Positions 1-10,540 of a stretch of DNA of 42,511 nt are shown in pieces. The DNA lies in assembly GCA_037447655.1 (NCBI GenBank), contig JBBHKE010000658.1, positions 90,364-132,874 of the forward strand, read 5' to 3'. Position numbers and translations under genes: made by a program. Positions within the stretch are counted from its first letter, which is position 1. Each line of letters starts with the position of its first letter. The notes beneath the pieces are model-generated. The model made no database searches. It saw only the letters and a list, made by a program, of their open reading frames with translations, and was not told the origin of the DNA. This DNA is from Zygnema cylindricum (Eukaryota; Streptophyta; Zygnematophyceae; Zygnematales; Zygnemataceae).

Positions 1-128
1 ATATCTATAATAATCTTAATAGATACGGAAAAAAAAAAAAAAAAATCAGAATAATGATAACAATAGTAATTTTTGCTAATAATTCTAATAATAACTATAC
101 TAACAAGTATAATCATAACAATGATAAA

Positions 129-161
<33 letters not shown>

Positions 162-616
162 TGAAGTGGAATCGTGTCAAACTCGATAGTTTCATCAAAT
201 ATAAACTAAATTAATGCTACAATATTATTATTATTGGAAAATAAATTCTCCATAAAAGGTACAACTGAAAGTTTACGTCAACAAATGAAAATGAAATTGG
301 AAAAAAAAATAGGAAAAATATAAAAGTTGACAAAAAAAGAGATACCAATTATGAAACTTGAAAGTTCAAATATTGCGTTTGGAATTCATACAAACTAAAT
401 TTTCTTCCTCATTTTTTCCACCCAATAGAAAAAAATAAATGTATTACCATATTTTTTAGAAGTTGTCTAACAAAAAAAATCTGGAAACAAAATGAAACTT
501 GAGAAAAAAAAGCCTAAGAAAATCCTAAAAATCCAAAAAAATAAAAAAACCCCTTTATGTAAATAATCAAAGCTGTTATTTATATGTTTATCCCAAAAAT
601 AAGTTTATTTTTTTAG
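1..616. other. AT-rich non-coding DNA
   Basis: No coding exon is recognised. The stretch is very AT-rich, with poly-A runs, an AAT microsatellite near 128-165, and short CCTAAAA-like motifs around 510-560. It may be intron or upstream sequence of the LysM gene that follows, because the first exon visible here starts with a splice acceptor and not with a start codon. Confidence 0.6.
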
Positions 617-1122
617 GTTTGTATCGATAGAGGACAGACAAAGCCTAAAAATCCTAAAAAAACCCTAAAAAACCTTAAAAAACCCTTTCCATTGTTTTTT
701 TTTATGAATTGCCTAACCAATTTTTTTCCCAATAAAAGGAGTCAAAATATAATGTAAAAAAAAAGTTTTTTTCAACTATCTCTTCTTTTGATTAAATAAT
801 AGGTGTTAAAGTTTTAGGTTTTTTTGTGTCAAAACTTTTCATCACCTATTTTTATGAATTGTCTAATGTAAGGAGTCGAAATATAATGTCAAAAAAAATT
901 TGTTGAAAACAAAACAAATTCTTGTTATAAATAAAGCAATAAACCAAAAATTGTGTTTATTTTTCAAGTTTGTATCGAAAGAGGACCTTTAAGTTTTCCT
1001 TCAAAAAGTATTATCAATTCTTTAATAGAAAAAGTCAAAATATAATGTCAAAATTTGTTTAAAAACAAAACAAAACTTGTTTTTTAACTAATTCTTGTTT
1101 TTACTTATTGTTATTTTTTTAG
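617..1122 (+). repeat. Decayed tandem copies of the LysM exon start and its intron
   Basis: The 5' end of the exon at 1123 (GTTTGTATCGAAAG) recurs at 617 (GTTTGTATCGATAG) and at 968 (GTTTGTATCGAAAG). The 617 copy still has a T-rich tract and an AG in front of it. The flanking intron motif, GAATTG..CTAA followed by AGGAGTC.AAATATAATGT, also recurs near 707, 857 and 1017. After the first 10-15 codons the upstream copies run into low-complexity sequence and stops, so they look like remnants of exon/intron duplication and not working exons. Spacing is 351 and 155 bp. Confidence 0.6.
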
Positions 1123-1847
1123 GTTTGTATCGAAAGGGGGGCTTTAAATTTTCCCGGACCGTGTACAAAACCCTACGATGTAAAACCGAACGAAAGTTGT
1201 TATTCGATTATTATGAACAGTATGGATGGAAACGTTAAAAAGTTTTATTATTTGAATCCGGGAGTTTATTGCGGTCGAATTCAACTTTCCGCGAGTGGGA
1301 GTGATTCTCTCGGACAACAGGTAAAATATTGGTTAATTATTTTTGTTTTTTGGTCAAATTTTGGCTAATTTTAGTTAAATTTTGGTTAGTTGTTAACTTT
1401 GGGCTGATTCTTGGTGTTTTTTGGTCTAAATTTAGTTTATTTTTGGCTGATTTTGGTTTAAATTTGGTTAAATTCTGGTTAGATTCTGGTCAAAATTTGG
1501 TATTTTGGGGTCAAATTTTGGTGTTTTAGGGTTTCATTGGGGGATTTTTAAGGGATCTTGGGTTTTTTAGGGTTTCTTAGGGTTTTCTAGGGTTTCATTT
1601 TTCTGTGTGACATTTGTCACAGGTTTGTCTTGAAGCGGAGGACCTGGCAGCCAATCAACAAGGGTGTAAAGGGAAGGTGTATCCGCTGACCAAATCGAAA
1701 ACTTGTAAATCTCTCGCAAAGTGTTTTTCGAGGTTTGAAACTTTTAAAAAGTTGAATAAATTTCCGTGTACGGAAAGATCTCTCAAGCAACTTCGGTCGA
1801 AAAGTGGAAATCCTCGAGTTTGTATCCCGTCCAAAAGTTCTTGCTGA
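1123..1847 (+). CDS. LysM-domain protein, last two exons (partial gene)
   Basis: Two exons are seen, 1123-1320 (66 codons) and 1623-1847 (74 codons plus TGA), joined in phase 0 across a GT..AG intron (1321-1622). Exon 1 reads VCIERG, then PGPC, then a LysM-like core: Cys, YDV, NESC, YSII, YYLNPGVYCG. Exon 2 starts VCLEAEDL, which completes the usual LysM ending (..GQ-x-VC). It then carries a second, more diverged LysM-like unit (KVYPLTKSKTCKSLAKCF, KKLNKFPC, ending RVCIPSKSSC). LysM modules bind N-acetylglucosamine glycans such as chitin or peptidoglycan. The paired cysteines suggest a secreted or extracellular protein, but the N-terminus and signal peptide lie outside the recognisable exons. 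No membrane segment or kinase follows. The start is not in view, and the LysM assignment rests on motifs only. Confidence 0.68.
1321..1622 (+). other. Intron of the LysM gene with T-rich repeats
   Basis: The intron runs from GTAAAATA to a CACAG acceptor. Its first two thirds are a degenerate repeat of TTTTGGTTAAA-type units. Its last part (about 1525-1600) is a run of TTTTAGGG, TTAGGG and CTAGGG motifs that resemble plant telomere repeats but are irregular. Confidence 0.6.
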
Positions 1848-3150
1848 AAGTTTTTTTCGTTGATAAAAACGGTATTTGTATCGGTATTTTTAAAATTGAA
1901 ATGTTTGTTTTTTGGTAATGTTTGTATTATTGAAATATTGGTAAAGTTGTATTAGTAATATTTATATTGGTATAGTTGTATTGGTATTGTTTTTATTGGT
2001 GTTATTTATATTGGTCTTTATATTGGTGTTTTTATATTGGTATTATTTACAGTTGTTTCGGAGAAATTTGATAGAGTTCCGTAGATTTTTTTTTTAGGTT
2101 TTCTAATTGAGATTGTGAGGTTATTTGGAGTTTTGTGAGAAAACATTTAGTACTTATATTTATTTTGGGGGAACTTGAAAAGAGTTTTATAAGCTGTTTT
2201 TTTTTCTTAGTTTTAATTTTAATATTTTTTACTTTGAGGTTTATTGGGTATTTTGTGGGAATTCTATCGATGGATTTTTTATTTTTTTTTGTTCAGTCTT
2301 TTTTAAGTTTACAATTTAATTTCTATATTGACTCTTGGTAGTAACATTTTCCTTCGAATAAAATATTTACACCATCTATTTTTAAGCCTTGAATTTTAAA
2401 CTTCTCCCTTCCTTTTTCTTTTTTTTTGTTCTTGAAAATATGTTTTTACGTTTGTCGTTTATTTAACTAAATGAATACTGAAAATGGTATGAGGTGGTTT
2501 TTAACATGATTTTTTGTGACAAGCATAAAGAAAAAAACATTATTTTATAATGTGTGTGCGAGTTTGTTGTAAATTAAAGCGACCAAATCGACATGTTATT
2601 TCTTAAATATAGTATTATGAATTGTGTAAAACCTTTTTTTTATTCCATAACATGGCTGGTTGAGAGGTTTTATCCACATTTGTCACTTTTTTTACTGCTT
2701 ATTGTGATTGTTACTGTTATTTTGTTATTATTGTTATTTTGTTATCATTAAGTGTTAAAGAAATATTACCATTAAAGCGGACTTAGATGCGCTACACTAT
2801 TTTTGGTTTTCCACGTGGCTCGTCGTGGGCCGCTTATCGTATAATTGTTGTTAACCGTTGTTTCTTGTTTGAAGATGTGCGCTTGAATTAGTCAATTAGG
2901 GTAATCAACTCTAATAATGGTGGCCGGTGTACCGTACTGTAATTCGCACTGTTAACTTTTTTGTCAAAATCGTAACTGAACGTGAAAACTTGTATCGGGA
3001 AAAAGTTGCGAATCGGTAACACATAGGACATCCACTGTAGTTCAGAAGTTAGAACTACAGCACTGAACAGTATATATTGTGGTTATCGTTAATGTTTTTC
3101 CTGACATTAAATCATATTTTTCCGTACACACAAGCATACATACATACAGT
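1848..3150. other. AT-rich sequence 3' of the LysM gene
   Basis: The first part (1850-2340) is T-rich and probably includes the 3' untranslated region, with TATTGGTATT-type repeats near 1960-2050. From about 2760 the base composition becomes more balanced. I recognise no protein, RNA gene or named repeat. Confidence 0.5.
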
Positions 3151-3626
3151 TTTCTCTTACACATGTCCGATTTGCGTTCGCAGACCGCCAATCAGAAGGT
3201 AAGGATCTTAACTTTACATCGCAACCGTCAGATCAGTTATCTGATACGAGTGTACGTAAGAAGATAGTGTGGCGGAAAATCCATGTACGCCACCTCGAGT
3301 AATTTTTAAAAAAGTACAGTAGCGTGTACCTTGTTTTGTCCGTACTACTATTTGACATATCCGTACAAAGAATTAGATTCGGTGTGAGCGTAGCGGATCA
3401 TCGGGTGTGAGCACAGTTTTCCTCCGTTAAACAAACCGTTGTTTCTATGTTTACGCGTACTCCACCCATTGTAGCTATTGCACTGATAGTGCTCAAGGAT
3501 TTCTTACTGTACTGTACACCGCGAATCGCTATTACTTAGGGTATGGTTACATCAAACGAAAAGTGAGGTTTAATACAGAATTTTGTACTTGCTCGTACAA
3601 TGCCGTACTATATTTTCGTGAGTTTC

Positions 3627-3946
3627 TGAAAACCATAGTTCAAAAGTAGGTGAAAGTAGGCCCATACAATATGCCTATTGTATGCAAAACATGCAATATG
3701 ACCTTAAGACCCATATTGTATTTGGACCTATTCGGACCAATTAAAACATTCGGACCAAAAATTGGACCAATTAAAACATTCGGACCAAAAATGTTTACTT
3801 ACACCGTCAGATTCGGACGATCGGACGGTGGCTGATCAAAGTAGCGATTTAAGAAGATCACATGAAAAGCCCATAACACAACTTACGATAAAGGCGCCGA
3901 CCAAAGGCCTACCATAAAAACGCCTACTTTTGAACTATGTTGAAAA
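3627..3946. mobile_element. Small non-autonomous TIR element (MITE) with target duplication
   Basis: The element spans 3633-3940 (308 bp). Its ends are inverted repeats, ATAGTTCAAAAGTAGG at the left and CCTACTTTTGAACTAT at the right (17 of 18 terminal bases pair). TGAAAA is directly repeated immediately outside both ends (3627-3632 and 3941-3946). There is no coding capacity. Inside, a unit of about 30 bp (GGACCAATTAAAACATTCGG) occurs twice in tandem near 3736-3791. The superfamily is not clear from the 6-bp duplication. Confidence 0.65.
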
Positions 3947-4053
3947 CAACATTACAGAAAATAAGATTACGATTCTCCAAGTATCCGGGAGAAGACGTCG
4001 ACCGTCCGATTACATTTTGGTCTTCATCTGCGAGACAATCGCTCCATCCGCCT

Positions 4054-4098
4054 CTGTATTGGTGAACTCACCTCGCAAAGGTGGGTTCACCAATACAG
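4054..4098. repeat. Hairpin, 20-bp stem and 5-nt loop
   Basis: The left arm 4054-4073 (CTGTATTGGTGAACTCACCT) pairs with 4079-4098 with one mismatch, around a CGCAA loop. The CCTCTGTATT motif at its start recurs near 4452, where a second short inverted repeat (CCTCTGTAATA with TATTACAGAG) is found. This is probably the terminal part of a foldback or TIR transposon. Confidence 0.6.
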
Positions 4099-4849
4099 AA
4101 CCAGTCATTTCGCTACACTTGGACGATTGACACGTGCGTCCATGAAAAATGAAAATTTTCACACGCCGAAAAAGTCATGTGCCTTCGGACAAGGTGACCT
4201 TAAAATCTTTGCCGAAAAGAAATACGGTTTTTTCCTAAAAGTCAGCAGAGTGAATGAGATATTTGAGGTACATTGACGCGGTACACTTGCGAAGTACACG
4301 TATGAAATACGCAAGTACGGATATATATACGAAAATGGTCGTTTTTTAAATCTTTGACGATTTTAGAGATTTGATCGTCGACTTACGTGGAACCACTCAA
4401 ATCAGAACACGTATGTTAAAACTTGTTTACAGACGATACGCGATGTAACCGAGGCCTCTGTAATACAGAAATTTTGTTGTCCGTACTATTACAGAGACCT
4501 CTTGATGTAACCGTACCCTTATTAGGGTTAATGTTATTTTGTGGATGTGACGGTTACGATTGAAAGCTATCATTCTCAGCTTTCGATTGGCGGTCTTCAA
4601 TTGAAAATCGGACAAATGTGTACGGAAAAAAAATGTTTTCAGTGGCGAAAATATTATCAACGCTAATAGCGATGCAGGGTGTAGTGTTCAACTGTTCATA
4701 ATGCCAAATGAGAATGTATAATACCCGTTTGTAGACGTGGCAGATTTTAGGTTTTTTTTCTTAAATAGCGTTGCTAACAATATTTTATGATTTTCTGCTA
4801 AAAAACGGCGCGACCAAATTAGGGTGGCGTTCCATCAGACGAAAAGTGA

Positions 4850-5056
4850 GGTTGTTTACAGAAATTCGGACCTCTCCGTACTACATCGTACCCCTTATTT
4901 TGTTTTTATACGCGAACAACACTACAAAGACTCTTGCCAATATTCTCCAAAGGTCTAGGAGGTAACAATGACCGTTGGATGCTTTTTCGCGAAGTATTCG
5001 CTTCCAAAGTTTTTGTAAATGGTGATGTACCTCGAGGAGGTACATCACCATTTACA
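4850..5056 (+). repeat. Dispersed repeat, copy 1, ending in a perfect hairpin
   Basis: This stretch is about 85% identical by eye to 5559-5747 in the same orientation. Shared blocks include CTTATTTTGTTTTTATA, CTTGCCAATATTCTCCAAAG and GAGGTAACAATGACCGTTGG. It ends in a perfect 20-bp stem (5014-5033 with 5037-5056, core GGTGATGTACCTC) around the loop GAG. The structure suggests abutting termini of foldback-type elements. Confidence 0.6.
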
Positions 5057-5558
5057 GTAAAAATTGCGTGACGACACGTTGGACAATGAACATACGTGTC
5101 AAAACGGCAACCAACGAAAATCGAAAAATACCGCACATGATATATACACTCAAAAATCCAACCGAAATCACAAAAGTAATTTCGTAACGAAGTTTCGGTG
5201 CGCTATTTTTGTTACCAGCCATTCGTCACACTATTTGTGGAAGCACTCATTCGTCACACGAAAAAGCAGAAACCCTAAAAAAATGAGCTGGCATCTGACA
5301 AGAGTTTGCAAAGAGTACAAAATTTGTGTGGTACGATGCCCTGGTCCGCACGTACATGGTATACAAATGATGATTTCGAGTTGAAGTTGGTCGGTGTAAA
5401 AAATATTTGACGATTTTCAATATACGATCTTATCTTACGTGGTACCACTCATTCCCGAGCACGTGGATTACAAACTCTACGCGAAAGAACATCTTTCAAA
5501 ATGTAGCATCCTGTAATGTTCGCCGTACAATTACAATAAATCTTGATGGAAAGGGCGG
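5057..5558. other. Spacer between the two repeat copies
   Basis: No gene or known element is recognised. The sequence lies between the hairpin of copy 1 and the start of copy 2. The open frames seen here have no recognisable domain. Confidence 0.4.
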
Positions 5559-5747
5559 TTGTTTACATAAATCCGTACCTATCCGTACTACGTCGTACCT
5601 CTTATTTTGTTTTTATAGGCGAACAACATTACTTTGAATCTTGCCAATATTCTCCAAAGGTATGGGAGGTAACAATGACCGTTGGATGTTTTTTTGCGAA
5701 GCATTCGCTTCGAAAGTTTCTGTAAATGGTGATGTACCTCGAGGAGG
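5559..5747 (+). repeat. Dispersed repeat, copy 2, cut by the gypsy LTR
   Basis: This is the second copy of the 4850-5056 repeat. It matches up to CCTCGAGGAGG and then stops at 5747, where the gypsy LTR (TGTTAAGCTCG) begins. The right half of the hairpin is missing, so the gypsy insertion or a later rearrangement broke this copy. Confidence 0.6.
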
Positions 5748-6897
5748 TGTTAAGCTCGTGTGCATCTTCGGCACATTTGCACTCCCAAGAGTTCTAGGGC
5801 CTCGTTCCACCTTGTACGGACTCCAGCGTACGGAGAAGGGGGGGACAACCCGTCGGATCAGAACATTTTATTTTTACAGAGGGGCACAACGCACTTTAGT
5901 TCACCTTAAACGGAGGTCTGACTGCGGAGTTAGTCCGGCGCAAAGGTGGCGGCTCTATTACATGGCGTACATTCTATGTAGCTCTAGCGGAGGGGTACAT
6001 TGTGGAACGCCACGCAGCCTTTAAGATTGTCTGGTAGATCTTGCTGTTAGCTGTCAGTAGGATGTTAGTTCAGGTCCAACAGACAGGCAAAGCATTTATG
6101 GCACTAAGTCAAAGTTAGACGTTTCACGTTAATTCAGAACTTTGTTGCTTACTAGTGTACCATAGGAAGACCTTTGGCTGTCGATTCAGTCGGAGCCAGT
6201 CGCCTAACTTTTTGCCGTGAGTGAAGTAGAGCCTGGTTTGTCTTGTGTCCGTACGATTACAATTGCTGGCCGCTGATTGGATTTGAGCATTGCTTTGACT
6301 TTGGTAGATGCTATAGGAAAAACTTTTGTTGTATAAGACACTTAGGGCCGAAAGAGACAGGTTGCTTTTTTCTATTGGAGAACTGTTGCATTGTGTCGTT
6401 GACTCTATTGCCATCTTTGTTTTAGATTTTCTTTTGTGGAGACCATAGCTCGGGTGGGTGGTTAGCACTATACTCTCTTTGGGCGGTTTGGACTTTCGCT
6501 GTTTGAAACTTAGAAGAGCCTTGTCGGATCCGTACGGAGAAACCGAGGGGTGAGGGAGACTCTTACCGGTCTTCGAGGCCATTGGGAGCGTTTCCTGCTT
6601 CTGAGTTTGGTCATCGTTGCACTCCGGGGTATGTTCGCTTGCTTCACCATTATCATTTACTTATATCTTTATTTCCATTCTCTGGGCAGGGTGATATTAT
6701 TTAATCTGAAAGTGCCGATTTTTATGTTTCTATTTTTTTGCGTGGGAGTTAATTGCGTACTCTTGTGGTCCTCGTTGGGTTTCTGTCCGGAGGTCTTGTG
6801 GGCCGGATCGGACGACTATCATTCCCTTTCTATTTTTTGGAGAGTGGTCAAGGGAGTAGCATTAAGTAGGCTTCAGGTGGAAAAAGCAAAGTACTGA
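5748..6897 (+). mobile_element. Gypsy element D, 5' LTR
   Basis: The LTR begins TGTTAAGCTCGTG and ends near ..GTACTGA at about 6897 (about 1150 bp). It is homologous to the inverted LTRs at 10541-11693 and 32118-33259. Shared blocks include the CTTCGGCACATTTGCACTCC region and the GGAGAGTGGTC..TAGTAGGCT region near the 3' end. The open frames across it have no domain. The 5 bp before it (GGAGG) do not match the 5 bp after the far end of the inverted pair (TTTGG), so no simple target duplication survives. Confidence 0.7.
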
Positions 6898-7102
6898 AAA
6901 AGCAACTGTCCCCTTTTGAGTTAAAGAGGATAGCTAGTTAGGGAAGTGTACTTTCATAAGGAGATTTAGTTCCTCTCTTCAGGATAGTTGTGGGCGGAGG
7001 GGATGATCAGGATCGAGATGTTACAAGTGTCAGTGAGGAAGAAAGGGGGAGGTAGGAAGTAGTGGCCCAAAAGGAAAAGTCACAGGTGCCCGAGGAAGCA
7101 GT

Positions 7103-8149
7103 TGCAATTCTGTGTCCTCCATTGGACTACAGAATACAGGAAGCCTCTAGATAGTATTTAACTAACCCACTTTAAGCCACGACCACTTTTGCCCAAGAAA
7201 GCAAACTGACAATTTGACTGCACCCCTGTGCTGCTTGGACTCCCCTGAGTCCGTAGCAAAAAGAATCACTGATAACGGCCAACCAGCCGATAAGTTATAG
7301 GGTGGCAAAGATGCCAATTTATACAAACTCTCATAGAGAGAGGACTATCTACCTAAATTTTCCTAAGTCCTAGTTTTTCCTAATTCCCTCTCACAGCTCC
7401 TATCTACTGCCTGTACGAACCAATCACAAAACTGTATAGTACTAGAAAGTACTACTGCCGATGTACTTTCTGTACGGCCTCTGTACGACAAGGCCATTAA
7501 GTGGACGCGTGTCCACTTTTCACTCGTCCGTACGTTCCTCGGAATTCCCGCGACCGAATGATGTCTTCCCACGTGGCGCCGGGTCATGCCACGTCACTAA
7601 ATGCCAAAGTGACCACTCCGGGATTTCGGCGATGATGTGCGCCGTTGGATTTTATGCGAAACGCAATCTTGGCCGTAATAAATACTTGCGCGACATTTGT
7701 TCCGATGTAGAAATAAAATGCGTGGTATCCGTTTTGATTTATCGTCGTACAACGTACTTTATATAACTGAATCTATGTAGGCCGTAAACAGTTCTAGTTA
7801 AATGAATTTTATCCACTTGAACTAAATATATATCTATCACATACCATAGCACTTAGCATTGGTCCTAGTCTATTAGGATAAAGCTGACCGCTACCGGTCA
7901 ACTTGACGAACCGCAGGTACCGGGATCAAATCTCTGGTCCGTCAAGTATATTTTTAGTAACCTACTAAAAATAGCTGTCTGTTGAACTAAGGCAGCCATG
8001 GATCAACCTCTCTCTCTTTCCTTCAGTGACTACAACAAGTATGGGGGCTAGAGAGCGGAGGTGGAGGCAGGCTGTCCGTCCTTTTCTTTTCCTTTTATAA
8101 AAACACATTTAAACCTAGAAAATACTCTAGAAATCTATAGATTTCAACA
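7103..8149 (-). mobile_element. Solo LTR of copia family A inside gypsy gag
   Basis: This is a full-length LTR (1047 bp) in reverse orientation, TGCAATTCTG..TTTCAACA on the plus strand. It is closely similar to the LTRs at 20580-21625 and 26033-27079. Flanks are GCAGT (7098-7102) and ACAGT (8150-8154), a 5-bp target duplication with one change. The gag reading on either side joins when compared with copy C near 31905-31915. No internal copia sequence remains, so recombination between two LTRs probably removed it. Confidence 0.88.
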
Positions 8150-9014
8150 ACAGTCCCCTTTGCTTCCGCTTTAAACATAGAGCAGATTCTCAAGGGAATT
8201 ATGCCTACGCCTGTCATAGTTGAGACTACTCCGAAACAGCCAGAGAAGCAACCATCTCCCCCACCTCCGCCGGTCTTTTCTCCCGAGAACTTCCCTGCGT
8301 TGTCAGAAGCCGCCAGGGCTAGGGCTACGCGAAAGGATGAATGACAAACCGGAGCTCCTCAATCCCGCAGAAAGGTTTTGGCACATAAGGAAACGGTTCT
8401 TGGCCCACTTCCCGAAGTGGTACGGTATACCTGGTCTAAAGCTCCAATAGTGGAGACCTACGTGGATCTTGAAATCTTGACAAATCCTAGTCTGCCAGGT
8501 CGTAAGGAAATTTTAGCTTTGCAAAATATCCATGAGTTAAAGGTAAAGAAGAAGCTTGTGCAACGGGTTGACATGAGCGACCGAGCCCGGATCATTTGCC
8601 CCGTGGGAGGTGTAGTTGAAATCCTAAGCAGTTCGTCTGAGAGCGGTTCTACAACAACTGTCCAGGAGCAACAGGGGAGGCCAGCGACTTCGCGTCAACA
8701 GCCCACCCTATCTCGAGACATTGCCACCAGTAAACAGTCTAGAGGCCGGGTAACTTCGCAGGCCCGGGCAGGTGAAGAAACTAGCAAGCGGAAATTGCCA
8801 CATACCAAGAGAGATTTCCGGTTCAACCATAGGGATAGCAAAGGCCAATTTGCTCCCGTAGTGAAAGAGGAGCCTTTCCTTCCTTCCACCTCAGTTTCGT
8901 CAACCATTTCTCCCTCAGCGCCGGTGGTTCGCCCTTCCGAAGGATTATGGCGTTCGAGACCTACGGACCCCGAGTACCCAGTTTAGGGATTGCTGATCTC
9001 TCGGGTGTGGTGAG

Positions 9015-9895
9015 TGTTGTTCTGTGACTACTACACCAACTGAAGATGAAGATGATGCTGGAGTAGTCATCACAGAATTCAGATAAGCAAGAAGCTCTCA
9101 CAGATGCTCAGAAAAATACACACAACTTTGGAACACAGCCAAAGACAAATTAGGCAACCAAATGGCCTACAAATCTGACACAATGCAGATAATACACAAA
9201 TGAACACAAGTGCAAATTTACACAGAAATCTGCAAACAGATCTGAGAAATATTCTCAGTCAAATATATCAAAAATGACTCAGCATAATTTTGATACAACA
9301 AGTTGGTTATTCTAAAATGGTTAAGTCCTATATTTATACCTAAAAGATCTATTCTTCTAAGAGCTAGCAGCCACTCACTACTCTAACTAAGCAAAGAAGA
9401 CATATCAGCCATGCATCAATAATATCTACTATCTGAAAGGAGGATACCTGAATATGTCAAGGTATGTCATATAGAAAGAATCTGAACTTAGACACTAATC
9501 AAACAAAACACGCTTCTGTACAAACTAAAGATAAGTAACGTCACAGTACACCGTGTATAAACACGTCAGATAATTACAGACGTGGTCCCGGATGACCACC
9601 TTCCGTCGGCAACAAATCTTCACCGTCCATCATTTCGAAGTTTCATCCAAGATGAAACTTTTATGTGACACCTAGGTCTTTGTGGTAAGTCCGAATAGTA
9701 CGAACGGATCTTTGTAGAGTTTCTCATTTACCGACGCGTGTCCTGAAGTGTGTCACACCGTGAACTCCCTCACTGTTTACTGTAACATTAATTCTGGTAC
9801 ATACTGAACCAGACTTTCACAAAATATTCTAAGTACTGAGAAAACACTCCCCTCACCTATGAAGCTTAGTGAGGACTAAAACTTTCAAAACAACA
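9015..9895 (+). mobile_element. Solo LTR of an unrelated LTR element
   Basis: The sequence (881 bp) has ends TGTTGTTCTG and AAAACAACA, which gives TG..CA with a 7-bp terminal inverted repeat (TGTTGTT/AACAACA). It has a perfect 5-bp target duplication, GTGAG (9010-9014 and 9896-9900). In copy C (31050-31065) the same gag site is uninterrupted. The sequence has no coding potential and does not resemble the other LTRs here. The plus orientation is arbitrary. Confidence 0.82.
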
Positions 9896-10540
9896 GTGAG
9901 CAGTACCCAGAAACTGGTGGATATCCTGCGATCGCAGAGTTAGGCTACGGCGGCGGTCGGGCCCGTCACGATAGATTGGGATGCTCTAGAAGAAGAAAGG
10001 AAGAAAGCGTTGGAACAGGATCTTTTCCTAATACGGGAGGCTAAACGGAGATAAGGGGGATTCTTTAGGGGACAGGTATCTCCTTCTCTTAGGAAAGGTA
10101 CCTCGGTAGAAAGAAAACCTCCGGCACAGGCCACCCCTCTTGCCACGCGAGATCCCAAGGCCTCATCGGAACCCGAACAAAAATCTCCTCTTCCGCGGGA
10201 AGGGGAGGACACAACAGGGGCTAACAAAAAGGGGTTGGGTGCAGATCCACCGAGTAATCGGGTAGCCGCGTCCACCGAGCTTCCTACATTTGTCTCGGTG
10301 GCGGGATCTTCTAAAGTGGAGGCCGTGGTACAATTACAACCCGAAACGAGACTCCACATTTCCCTCGGACTGACCACTCCTCCTCCATCACCATCTCACG
10401 CATCCTCTCCTTCCCCTTCCTTCTCCCCAGCTGCAACAGTTCGTGGGTCTCCGGATCCGCCTGTTCTACCTTACAAATACACCGCTTACTCACCTCCTCA
10501 CCCGCGTTCCCCATCCTCCTGTGACGGAACTCCACCGGAA

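Larger units (their letters stand above)
3157..4622. repeat. Diverged long inverted repeat (arms 3157-3231 and 4547-4622)
   Basis: The left arm contains CACATGTCCGATTT, AGACCGCCAATC and CGCAACCGTCA. The reverse complement of the right arm contains CACATTTGTCCGATTT, AGACCGCCAATC and CGTAACCGTCA. Identity is roughly 70% by eye over about 75 bp. The arms may belong to an old TIR transposon or to two copies of one repeat in opposite orientation. No transposase is visible between them. Confidence 0.4.
6998..10540 (+). pseudogene. Gypsy element D, broken gag interrupted by two solo LTRs
   Basis: Three pieces (about 6998-7102, 8150-9014 and 9896-10540) line up with the gag region of copy C on the minus strand (32030 down to about 30700). 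The start codon of copy C (ATGGGAGGAGG) is GTG here at the same place. The middle piece encodes EVVRYTWSKAP, KEILALQNIHELKVKKK and RARIICPVGGVVEIL, then a basic and proline/serine-rich tail. The third piece encodes DWDALEEERKKALEQD and then runs into stops. From about 10260 it diverges from copy C. The protease, methyltransferase and polymerase regions are absent. It ends where the inverted LTR of copy C starts. Confidence 0.65.

Noticed and set aside
5641-6024. Open frame of 127 residues on the plus strand
   Set aside because: It spans the junction of a repeat and the gypsy LTR, and the homologous LTRs do not conserve the frame.
6124-6582. Open frame of 152 residues on the minus strand
   Set aside because: It lies wholly inside the gypsy D LTR. 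The similar frames at 10832-11056 and 32341-32658 are the same LTR in opposite orientation.
9940-10377. Minus-strand frame of 145 residues and the Pro/Ser-rich plus frame at 10235-10549
   Set aside because: They are shadows of the decayed gag region of gypsy D. There is no domain, and composition follows the CT-rich sequence.
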